From Anaeramoeba flamelloides (Eukaryota; Metamonada; Anaeramoebidae): a stretch of 64,000 nucleotides of DNA. A program made the position numbers and the translations under genes. This document shows positions 1-10,783 of this stretch, piece after piece. Every line of letters starts with the position of its first letter. Within the stretch, counting starts at the first letter, position 1. The stretch is taken from the NCBI GenBank assembly GCA_027625915.1, contig JANTQA010000047.1:4402001-4466000 (forward strand). The letters run 5' to 3'. Under the pieces are notes generated by a model. The model saw only the letters and a list, made by a program, of their open reading frames with translations. It had not been told where the DNA came from and did not search any database.

Positions 1-869
1 TTAATGATATTTTAAAATTAAAAAAAATAAAACCAACAAACTAAAAAAAAATGATTCACAATTTTTGAAATGAGAAATACTGATTTTTTATTAATGAAAT
101 TCTACTGAAGAAAATTTAACAACAAGATTTTTATTAATAATTAAATTCGTCTTAAAATACATTACATAGCATCTCAATTTTCTTGTGATAATTTATCTTT
201 TCTAACAGATATTTTTTTTCAAACATTTTTTTCTTTGAATTAACTTTAAAAAAAAGAAAAAATTTTGAAAACAAAAATTTGAAAAAGAAAAAAAAAATTG
301 AAAAATTAAAAAAAAATGATTCTGATTCAAAATTTTGTTATTATTTTTTGAGAAGAATATGGGATAACCCCTCAAAAAACTTCCATTTAACTTTATAAAG
401 TGAGTCAAAATTTTTGAAATCTACTTTACATAACATTCGATTAATACATATAAAAAATGGGTTCTCTTATTGAAAAAAAAGTAATACTTACTGAAAATTA
501 AATTTGAATAGAATTTAGACAATTAAATAAATATCAATGGATTTTAAAATAAAATTTTCTTGAAAAAAATTCTATTATTTAGATAAAAAAATATTAGAAA
601 ATAAATAAAAATTATTAATAATCGTCCAAGATTAAACAAAAAGCATCTTTGAGTAGTGTTCGAAACATTAGATAAGTATTTTTGTTTCATGTGAGTATCT
701 TTCCATCTCAAAAAAAAATATAATCAAGATATTTTTTATTATTATTAGAGTGTGGGTGGAATCAAATTACCACTTTTTTCCAATAAAAAAAAATTATTAT
801 TATTATTATTCAAATAAAAAAACATTTGTGAGATAATATTTTGTCATTTAGAGTAGCTATAAAGAATAT

Positions 870-906
<37 letters not shown>

Positions 907-1620
907 GGGGGTTAAAATACTATGAATAACTTACTTAGGTAATTTTTTTACATGTTTGTTTGTTTTAATAATCAAAAAATAATATTTTTTTGAGAATTTA
1001 TACCTTGTTATTGTGAAAAAATAAATAAATTTACTAATTATAATTCAAAAAATCTTATCAACTTGGAAAATTTCTCTTTTTCTTGAAAGGTTTTACTGGT
1101 ATCACAATATTTATTAAATTATTTACTATTCGTTAATATAAAAACAATTTAACTAGAAAAAACCATTTAATTTATTGTATGTTGAGGGTAAATCAAAATA
1201 TTGGAAATTTTATGTTTTTTTAAGTATTTTGTAGTAAATGATTCATTTATGTCATAAAAGCAAAAAAAAAAATTCCAGAACAAAAATACCTTTTGAATAT
1301 ATAGTAGAAAGAAAAGATTCAAGCTGTAAACAAAGTAGATTGTCAGTATTTTATACCCTTGTTATCAACTCTATAATACTTTGAAGATAAAAAAACCCGA
1401 CTTAGTATTCATTAAACTTTATTTTAAAACTTTTCAATTTAAATTTAGAATTTTTTTAAACAAAATAATCCTCACAAAAATTACACCTTTTCAAAAAAAA
1501 AAAACTATATTTTAAATTTTAAAAGAACCTCCCATTCAACATTCTTTTCAATTCACAAAAATGTTGTTTTTCTTACAATTAGCATCCACCCACCAAAAAA
1601 ATTGTTAATCCATAAGGAAG
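1..1620. other. AT-rich intergenic sequence, no gene seen
   Basis: No reading frame here has protein-like composition; the longest is a minus-strand Phe/Lys-rich translation of A/T runs. The region holds a 34-T run followed by six G (872-911) and short ATT repeats near 795-810. I see no RNA gene or clear element ends. Confidence 0.6.
872..911. repeat. T34-G6 homopolymer junction
   Basis: An uninterrupted run of 34 T is followed directly by six G. It is one of several extreme homopolymers in the window (A32 at 24581-24612, C37 at 31029-31065). Exact lengths may vary between reads or strains because such tracts slip. Confidence 0.9.
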
Positions 1621-3950
1621 TAGTAACTCTTATTTATTTTTTTTTCACCAAAGGTAATAGAGTAATTATTTACACAAAGATATAACAAAACCCGACTGTA
1701 AGGGTATTTATCGGCTTTAGAGAGATGTGTTATTTTTTAAAAAAGAATTGATTTTAACCAATTAACTTTTTAGTAGAAAAAAAACTTATCCTTTTGTTTT
1801 GGATTATTAAAGCGATCAAATAAGAAAAACGAAATTTTATAAAATAGTTTTATTTTGAAAAAATCTAACTTTTAGTAATTTCTGAGACTCTGTATAGTCA
1901 AATAATATTTAAATTTTAATTTTATTTGAAGAATACAATAAAATTGTATCAAATATTGAATCCTTGAAGATCTAAAAAAATGAATCCTCTATTTAATACA
2001 CAAATATTTATTAAATTTCTTGAAATTTCCAAGATTGAGGCAATATTCTTTTTGAAATATTCAGGGTTTAAATAGGGAACTAATATTATTAAAATCGGTT
2101 ATTTGATGATATCTAGAATTTTTTTTTATTATTAGAATTATTAATTTGATTTCATTTTTTGGGCGTGTATAATCTTTAAAAAAAATGAGTGATGAGTTTA
2201 AAATCTATGCATACATTTACTTTTGGGTTGTTAAAAATTCACTGTAAGAATTAGTATTGAGTATTTAATTATTGATTATAAATAATCAAATTAAAAATTA
2301 TTTTTTTAGATTAAGGGACTAGTCTTCTACGACAACAAGGCAAAATTTTAAAAAATGTTATTGGTGGTATTCTTTACTTACAAATTTTGTAGATCTCAAG
2401 TGTCAAAAAATTCTGATCGATTAAGAAAGCCATAAAAGAAAATTAGTTTAGTGAGATCAATTTTTTTTTTCCTTTTTTTCTGAAAAAGAAAACTATTAAA
2501 TTCTTTTTTTTTCTCACAATTAATCTAGATTTTCCCCCGTTTATTGCAATTTTGATCTTTATTATACTATAAAATTTATGTGTTACCAGTAATATTAATA
2601 TAAATATTTTTTTTTCTTTTTTGAGATAAAACTTTTGGTTAACCAAAAAATTAATTTATTCAACGGATTAAAAAATAATTGTATATTTTTAAGAATAGTA
2701 GTTATAATAATCAAATATTTAAAGTCATGTAAAAATTTTACTCTGAAATTTTGTTTTTGTATTAAGACAAAATTCGATTTTTCAAAATAAAATTTTCTAG
2801 AAGATATTTGGGAATTAGTTAATTTTTTCCTCTAAATTCAAAATCAATTTTTTTCTGCCAAAAATGAATTGAATTGTTATAAAGATTCTTGTGAATAAGA
2901 TCAAACAATTTGTTAAAACAATTTTTCAAAATTGAAAATTTTTTTGCAATTTTTTTTCATTTTTTGAAAATCAGAAAACAACTTTTTCAAACCTTAAAGA
3001 AAAACTTTTTTTTGCTTAATAGATCTCAATTTAATTGATAAATTGTAGTTAAGCTTCTACCAGAATATTCATTTATTGAATCACCTAAACCACAATTAGT
3101 TTTATTGGCTGAGATTTGAATTGAAATATTAATCAAAGAAAAAGAAACCAAATAAAAAATTTGTTTTCGAAATCAATACTTTCCTACATAAAACAAAAAA
3201 TTTGTTTTCCCATTTTCAAGAATTAACTTAATTCTTAAACAAAATAATAGGTTACTTTTTTTCCTTTTATATTGGAAACTTGTAAATTTTGAATTTCAAA
3301 AAGCAGACTCAAATCAATAAATTGTTTAAATGAGGTTAACTCATCCATTCCATAAGTCGAAACACAAATTACAAAAAAAAAAAATTTTCAAGATCTTTAC
3401 AAGATTTCATTTTATTTTTAAAAATGACTACTCCCTTAACAGTTATGTTTTCCAGATTTTAAAAAAGATCTTTGGAGAATTTTTAACTTCTTTGTTTGGT
3501 TTTTTTTCTCGAATTTTTTTCTTCAACAAAAATAAAAAAATTGATTTGAACTATTCTTTGAATAAAAAAAAAATATTTTTAAAAGTTTAAAATAATTATT
3601 GTGAATATTTTGAAATTAAGTAGATTTTTTATCCTTATTTTAAAACTTGGTGGTTTCATTTTTAAAGTCTATTTTTGTACAATTCTTTTATAGATAATAA
3701 TATTTCTTTCTTCTTTCAAAGAAAATCATTTTTTTTACAATAAATTAGAAATCTGTTGAATTTTGAACTTATCTAAAAATCAAAAAAATGGATCAAACTT
3801 TTAAAAACGATAATTCATTTCTGAAAATAGTATAAAAGTGAGTTTGTCTTTTAGTAATCAGATTTTGACTTCATTTTTTAATTTCAAGATACTAATAAAT
3901 ATTTTGTGAATTTACTATTAAATTAACTAAAAGATTTTTTTTTAATTTGA

Positions 3951-4530
3951 CTAGTCCCTGAAGGTTTACCATCCCTGAAATTGGAAAAAAGATTATCTTG
4001 CGTACTTATTGTAATGGTTATTTAATTTGGTTGTTCGCTGATCAATCTTGAATTTGGTATGAGTTTTAATAGTAATTCAAAAAGGCAATTTTTGACAATT
4101 TATTTTTTTTCTTTCATAAATCCTAATTGAAGAGTGTAAGATTAATTTACTACATGGTAGATTTTAAGAGTAAATGTCGAATTTTGTGGGTTGTTGATTG
4201 AAATTTTTTTTTAGGTTTGGTTTTGTTTGGATCTTTTAATAACATTTTTTTCAATTTTGTTAATTGACAAAAAACTAAACCAGAATTTTCTTCTCCAAGA
4301 CAAAATTCAAAATTTATTCTTAAAACCCTACCAATAAATTAGTCTTACATTCTTCAATTCTGATTTCAGGAAGATTAAAAATAAATTATCCGAAATTGCC
4401 TTTTGATTCAATACCAAAACCCATACCAAACAGAAGACTGATCAGCTAAGAACCTATTTAACAAGCCATTACCAACTACTAAAGATAATCTTTTTTAAAA
4501 TTTCAGGGATTGTAAACCTTAAGGGACTAG
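3951..4530. mobile_element. Long-TIR element, family B, copy 1 (at the centre of the foldback)
   Basis: It opens with CTAGTCCCTGAAGGTTTACC and closes with the inverted equivalent ending CCTTAAGGGACTAG. Arms continue inward through a GCTGATCAATC-type motif and its reverse complement near 4440. The same arms occur at 6220-6788 and 46132-46682. No coding capacity was seen, so it is a non-autonomous element or the natural loop of the surrounding foldback. Confidence 0.7.
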
Positions 4531-4742
4531 TAAACTAAAAAAAATCTTCAAGTAAATTTCCTCACAAATTAAAAAACAATTTTACCGTATCTTGAAATTG
4601 AAAAATAAAGTAAAAATCTGATAACTACAATACATTGCTTACTTTTAATACTATTTTCAGAAATGAATTATTGTTTTTAAAAGTTTGATCCATTTTTCTC
4701 ATTTTTGAAAAGTTCAAAATCCAACATATTTTTAAATTAGAG

Positions 4743-5229
4743 CAGTGAAAAAAATACCTGACATGAAAAAAATCCCTGACAAGATTTTTAATTGTGAATA
4801 TTAGTAAAATTATTGTGTAATTTCATTTATTTACAATCATTTTCCTTTTGTTAAATATTATCAAACATTTTCAATTATAACTCCCCCACTTATTAGAATG
4901 ATGATTGATGAAATCACACTTGTTCAAAACACCATTCAATCAATCAAAAAACAAGAATAAAAATTATCATTTTCCAAACTCTAGTAAACCTCAATAAAAC
5001 TCGATTGTTTTTCAAAAAAAGTTGATCAGCATTAGGCTATCAAACAATTACTCGAGTATTCTAGAGACACCTTACTTTGATGGACTTGGGGTAGGTTTAT
5101 TACTAATCTCATAAAAAAATTGGTTATTTATAATAAGGATTTAATTGAAATTATACAAAAATTTTACTAATAATCACAATTAAAAATCTTGTCAGTGATT
5201 TTTTTCATGTCCGGTATTTTTTTCCCAAC
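4743..5229. mobile_element. Inverted-repeat element, family C, copy 1
   Basis: The first 70 bases, including TTTTTAATTGTGAATATTAG, reappear as a reverse complement at the end (5160-5229). The element interrupts the right arm of the 4.6 kb foldback, so it inserted after that arm formed. Related copies lie at 31673-32167, 32356-32803 and 57682-58112, with a partial copy at about 9110-9465. No protein frame is visible. Confidence 0.7.
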
Positions 5230-6219
5230 TATATTTAAAAAAAATTATTTTCTTTGAAAGAAGATTGAAATCTTATTGCCTGTAAAGGAAGTGTACAAAA
5301 ATACACTTTAAAAAGGAAACCACTAAGTTCTAAAATAACCAAGTTTAAAAAATCTACTTAATCTCAAAAAAAATACAATATTTATTTTAAACTTGTAAAA
5401 AATATAATTTTTCGATTCAAAGAACCGACCAAATCTATTTTTTCTAGGGATTAAATGAAAAAATCTCAGAAAAAGAACCAAAGAATCGAATTAAAAATTC
5501 TCCCGAAATACTTTTTTAAAACCTATAAAATTCAACTTATTATCTAAAGAAATACTTTTTAATTTGATTATTTATAATTAATAATTATAAACCCAATCTT
5601 AATTTTTTCAGTAAGTCATTAACAATCCAATGATTAAATGTATCAAATAGGTTTTATATTTATTTCTCAATTTTTTCAAGATTTTGCAACAAATAAAACA
5701 ATTCAAATGCATATATCTAATAATAAAAAAAATAATAGATATTATCAAATAACTGATTTTAATACAAACAGTTCCTTGTTTATACTCTTGGAATTTGAAA
5801 AAGTATATTGGCAAGTCATTTAAATTTCAAGAAATTGAATAAATATTTGTGAATAAAATAAATGTTCAAATTTTTTAGATCTTCAAGGATACAATATTTG
5901 ATTTATTTTTCATGTATTTTTAAAATAATATTAAAGCCACAAGGTTACTTGCTCATAAAGACTCTCTGAAATTACTAAAAGTGATATTTCTTCAAAAATT
6001 AAATTTTTTTGCAAATTTTTATTTTTCTAATTTGATCCAAAAACCCAACAAAAAAGGATCAGATCTTTTGACTGAAAATTCCATTGGAAAAATGAAATCT
6101 TTTAAAAATGATGATTCCTTTCTCTAAAGTTGACAAACGAAGTTTCTTATTGGGTTTAATTGTATCCTTATGTAAATAATTACTCTATTACCTTTGGGAA
6201 AAAAAATAAATAAGAGTTA

Positions 6220-6788
6220 CTAGTCCCTTAAGGTTTACAATCCCTGAAACTGGAAAAAAGATTATCTTGTATTGGGTGTGTCAACTTGTTATTTTGGTTC
6301 TTAGCTGATCGATCCACAACTAAGTTTGGATCGTATAGGTGGTTGAAAAAGGCCATTTTTGTGATTTTATTTTTTTTTTTTCCGAAATCCAGATTGATGA
6401 GTCTAAGATTAATTGATTGGAAGGTATTGAATTGAAAGTGTTAATTTTTGGGTTGTCAATTGAAATAATCATTTTCCTTTTACAGAATTAGGAGTAAATA
6501 AAAAAAATTTTTTTTACAAGCATCAAATAATACAAAGCGTAAATAAAAATTTCAACATAGAAAACAAAAAACCCAATTACTAATTAAATATCTTCCAATT
6601 AATTAATCTTAGACTCATCAATTCAGATTTCGGAAAAAAAAAAAATAAAATCACAAAAATGGCCTTTTTCAACCACCTATACGATCCAAACTTAGTCGTG
6701 GATCGATCAGCTAAGAACCAAAATAACAAGTTGACACACCCAATACAAGATAATCTTTTTTCCAGTTTCAGGGATTGTAAACCTTAAG
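6220..6788. mobile_element. Long-TIR element, family B, copy 2
   Basis: This is the cleanest copy of the family. Arms of roughly 250 bp begin CTAGTCCCTTAAGGTTTACA and return as TGTAAACCTTAAG, with very high arm-to-arm similarity through GATCGATCCACAACTAAG and its reverse complement near 6690. The similarity suggests fairly recent mobility. It ends 85 bases before the actin copy and abuts the foldback end at 6223. No transposase is encoded. Confidence 0.8.
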
Positions 6789-6873
6789 ATCACATTTCCA
6801 ATTATTTTATTTTTTTCCAAGTTTTTTCTCTTTTTCTTTTTAACTGAAAGAAAGAAGAATTAATTATCTGAGA

Positions 6874-7996
6874 ATGGATGAAGTCCATCCAATTGTTATT
6901 GACAATGGAGCTTCAATGATGAAAGTGGGTTTTGCAGGTGATGACTCACCAAGAGCTACCTTCCCAACACTGATAGGAACGCCAATCGAAGAAGAAGTTA
7001 TGTTGGGATTGGGTTATGAGTGTTAGAAATATATTGGAGACCTCGCTCAAAATATTAGGGGAATTTTACGTTTGGAATGCCCCATTGAAAGAGGGGTTGT
7101 AACAGATTGGGTTGGTAAGGAAAAGATCTGGGATCATGCCTTTTCTACCAATATAAATGTTGTTCCACAGGAACACCCAGTTTTAGTAACTGACAAATTC
7201 AATGGGTCAAGATCAAACAGAGAAACGATGGCAGAAATCCTGTTTGAAAGTTTTGAAATACCAAGATGTATGTCTCGGATGAGAATACGCTTGCCTATAT
7301 ATGCACTGGGAGAGGTTTGTCTGTTAATCTGGATGTTGGCCATGGGTGTGCAAGCATTGTACCGCTCTATAATGGAACCACTTTCCCTGCTGCGATCCAC
7401 AAATACGACTATGGCGGCTATGATGTCACAGAATATTTAGCCAAGTTATTAAACGACAAAGGCGCCAACTTCACAACCACAGCCGAAATGCAAATTGTTC
7501 AGGAAATTAAGGAAAAAGTTTGCCATGTATCACAGGACTACCAACGCGATTTGCGCTCGTGTAATCCAAAGCTAACCAAGTATGAGCTCCCAGACACTAG
7601 CCTCATTGAAATTGGCAATGAAGCATTTATGTGCACAGAGATTTTATTCAACCCTTCCTTAATTGGTAGCGAACAGCCCGGTTTACATGAAATTGTTTAT
7701 AATGCAATTATGGATTGTGAAATCGATACAAGAATTGATTTTTTTTCAACATTCTTTTGTCGGGTGCAACAACATTGTATACGGGTTTTGTTGAACGACT
7801 TAGAACGGAAATTCTCAATCTTGTGCCAGAGAATATGAGAGTGCGAATCGTTGCTGACCCAGATAGAAGATATTCGGTTTGGATTGGTGGATCCATCACC
7901 GCTTCTCTTTCTGTCTTTAAAAGTAAGTGGATCACAAAAGAAGAGTACGAAGAATCTGGTGCTTCGATCGTACACAAAAAATTTTTCTATATCTAA
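6874..7996 (+). pseudogene. Actin pseudogene (intronless, disrupted)
   Basis: The translation follows conventional actin along its whole length. It starts MDEVHPIVIDNGASMMKVGF, carries the FTTTAE and IKEKVCHVSQDY region, then [16 protein letters not shown], and ends in HKKFF where actin has HRKCF. The open frame is broken by an in-frame TAG at codon 51 (7024-7026), a frame change near 7262-7270, and a second frame change in the eight-T run at 7739-7746. The rest aligns without large gaps. Nucleotide-binding segments (DNGA, LDVGHG) are altered from canonical DNGS and LDSGDG, so it was divergent or has drifted. No intron-like sequence explains the frame changes. It sits between family B copy 2 and a dispersed repeat. 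A functional but mis-sequenced divergent actin is less likely, given three independent lesions. Confidence 0.85.
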
Positions 7997-8039
7997 TAAT
8001 TTGTAACTTGAGCGTAAGGGAAAAACACTTACCATGAAT

Positions 8040-9000
8040 TTGCCCACATGCTCGTGAAGTGGGGGCCTGTCACTAAAAAAGGATCTTGTGGAATTCCGCT
8101 TCTTTTGGTTGAAAAAATGCAAAATTCAAAAAAATCAAAAACATTCACAACAACAAAAAATTGAAGAAAAAATTATTAGGATCCACATTGACAAAATTCC
8201 AATTTCCAAAATATCATTAATTGGATCTCAAAAAAAAAAATTCAATAACAAAAAAAAAAAATTCCATAGATCCTCAATAACAAAAAAAAACAAAAAAAGT
8301 TTCATAGACTTCAATTTCAAAATTCTAACAAAAAAGAGTTTAATACAATCATAAATCTCTTGACAAAATTTAAAACAACAAAAAAAAAAAATAGATATCT
8401 ATTTGTCCAAAAATTCAAATAACAAAAAAAAAAAGTTTAAAAGGATTTTAAATTTCAAAAAAATCAATTAAAAAAAAAAAATCCTAAAAGTATTCTCAAT
8501 TTTACAAAAAAATCCAAATTTATAAAAAAAAAAAATCAATTGTTTTTTATTTTATATTCCCAAAGGCTTAAATTTCTTCGATTTGAAACAAATTGTTTTC
8601 TTAAAGTATACAATCAATTTAATTCTATTATAGCCAATTTGTGGTTATTTTTTGACCCTCTCTATATTTGATAAATAAGAGATTTTGTAATGATCTTGAG
8701 ATAAAAATTGCTAATTTGAGAAATGAAATCAATAACAAAAAAATCTTCACGATCCCAAATAGCGTCAAAGACCGGTACACTTTGAATCTAACACAGTTGT
8801 TTTCAAAATTATATTAACATTTATTTAAATTGGAAATTGAGTGTTGATCTTTGGCACTTTTTTCTAAAAAATTTCCCCTTTTTAGATTGTTGATTTTAGG
8901 CGATCGATAGTACATCACATTTCGATTGGTTTTTGATAGATATTTGGAAACTTATAAAAATTACAACTATTTTTTTTCCTTTTCAAAATAATTTTTTTTA
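8040..9000. repeat. Dispersed repeat E, copy 1
   Basis: Sequence from the CTTCTTTTGGTTGA motif (about 8098) through the TTGTTTTCTTAAAGT block (8595) to about 8990 matches 61540-62180 in the same order and orientation, with indels in A-runs. Shared landmarks include TAAATTTCTT, AACACAGTTGTTTTCAA and GGAAATTGAGT. No terminal inverted repeats were recognised. It begins just after the actin copy. Confidence 0.6.
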
Positions 9001-10783
9001 ACCAGAAAGACAGAAACCCTTAATAATGTTTTTTTTTATTTATTATTAATTATTAACCATTTGGGAAAAAATTTGAAACATGATTTTGAATTGAAAACAT
9101 TAATAGAACCTTAAAAATAAAAAAGTAAGATCAATAAATAAAAGAAAAAAAAAATGGATTTAAAACAAAATGGAGGGTTAAAGCACTATAAAAGTTTTTT
9201 TAATACTATCTTTAATTCTGGGTTTTTCTTTGATTGATCAATTTGGATTTAAAGTTGTTGAAAAAACAAGTATTTTTGAGATCTCCAAAGCTGATCATGG
9301 GATTTTGATTAAAAAGATCTAAATTATTTTTGTAGGTTTGATTGGCTATGTTAATATGAATTATTCTTTGAAAACTAATTGGTTTCTTCTTTGAATTTAT
9401 TTTACTTTATATTTTTCAGTAAGACTACTTTTTAAAAATCTTGTTTAACTTTTTTTCATATTTATTTTGATCCATAAGGGTAACTTTTCTTTTTTAGGTT
9501 CTATTAAGATTTCTAATTAAAAATTATGTTGGATTTTTTTTTCAAAATGATTATTCTGTTTTTTGAAAATAATTTCTGGATTGATACAAACTCTCTTTAT
9601 GGGTATTCTTATTGATATAAAATAGTAATACACATACGGATAAAGCGTATTATTTTTATGTGAATTTGAATCGGTTTTATCTTGGCATAATGTTCAAAAG
9701 TTTTAATTTTAAGGCGGTGGAACCATATACAAAATAATTTCATTTTTTTCCAAAATCCTAAAGCAATCAAAAATCCCAAGTTTTCTTAATAGTAAGACCT
9801 ATCCGTTCTTAACCTTAAAATAGCTTGTTATTTTTTTTTTTTAATTTTAATAAAATTAAAACACAAATACACAATAGTTTTTGATTTAGACCTATTTTAG
9901 AATCTTTGAAATTGGTAAATAAGAATTGTAAATTTTCATTCAGAGCATCTTGCTAGTCCTTTTCAAACTGATATTTTTTTTAAAAAAAAAATGGTTTATT
10001 TAGTTTCAAATACCATAAATAAGAAAAAAAAATCAATGCTATCTTTAATTAAGGATTTCCATAATCACACTCAAGTTACTTTTGGTTGATTTAATTTCAT
10101 TTGATAATTGATTGTGAATGTTCACTTTTTATTTATTATTTAATTGATTTAATTACAATTTTTTTTTTTTGATCTGATTTGCTTGAAACCTTTGGTGATT
10201 TTTTAGCCTTTGCTTTTTTGTTTTTTTTTTTTAAGTTACACATACTTTAGTGTTTCAGTATCCAGTATTAGCAAGTAACGACTTGATTTTTTTCATTTGT
10301 AACTCTTCTTTCCAATATAAAGAAGATTCGACAAGGGGAAAAATGGAAAAAAATAAAAAGTTATATCCTTATTTTAACCCAAATGATTTTTTTTTTTTTC
10401 GTCAATAAGAGAAGTGAAAAGACTTTTTGAAGGGTTTTTAATTTTTGCAATTGATTCTTGATGGATTTATCAAAAAAACATATAAAAAGAATTGAAAGGG
10501 TAAAAAAGTTAAAAAACAGAGAATTCCTTTATTCTAAACATTAAATTATTGTAACATTTTCTTCATTAAAATAATAACTTTTACAATGTAAAAGAAAAAG
10601 ATCAATAATTTAAAAAAAAATAAAAAAAGGTTTTATAAGAATGTTCAGATAATAGATAATATATCTTTTAAAATTCCATTATTTTAAAAAAGAAATTTTT
10701 ATTCTTTAATATAAAAGTAATTCTAAAAAAAAAAATTATATATTTAATTTCAGAATTGTTTCTACATAAAAAAATCGTTTATT
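9001..10783. other. AT-rich intergenic sequence with a partial family C element
   Basis: About 9110-9465 resembles the interior and right end of the family C element at 57682-58112: shared TTTCTTTGATTGAT, TTGGTTTCTTCTTT and a terminal AACTTTTTTTC. The rest is A/T runs without a recognisable gene. MOB1 ends at the right edge on the minus strand. Confidence 0.55.

Larger units (their letters stand above)
1621..6223. mobile_element. Giant foldback (inverted-repeat) element with nested insertions
   Basis: The two halves are imperfect reverse complements. 1621-2310 pairs with about 5540-6223, for example the shared stretches around TCCTTGAAGATCTAAAAAA and TAATTACTCTATTACCTTTG. 3430-3955 pairs with about 5230-5530 and 4535-4740. 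The left arm is interrupted by about 1.1 kb (2310-3430). The right arm is interrupted by an independent inverted-repeat element (4743-5229). The centre (3951-4530) is itself a long inverted repeat of a family seen twice elsewhere. By eye the arms differ at perhaps 15-25% of sites, so this is not a simple assembly inversion. No transposase frame was recognised. A further copy of part of the arm (like 3605-3975) lies at 44655-45035. Confidence 0.7.

Noticed and set aside
1621-6223. Foldback as an assembly inversion artefact
   Set aside because: Arms differ by many substitutions and each has different insertions, which a misassembly would not create.
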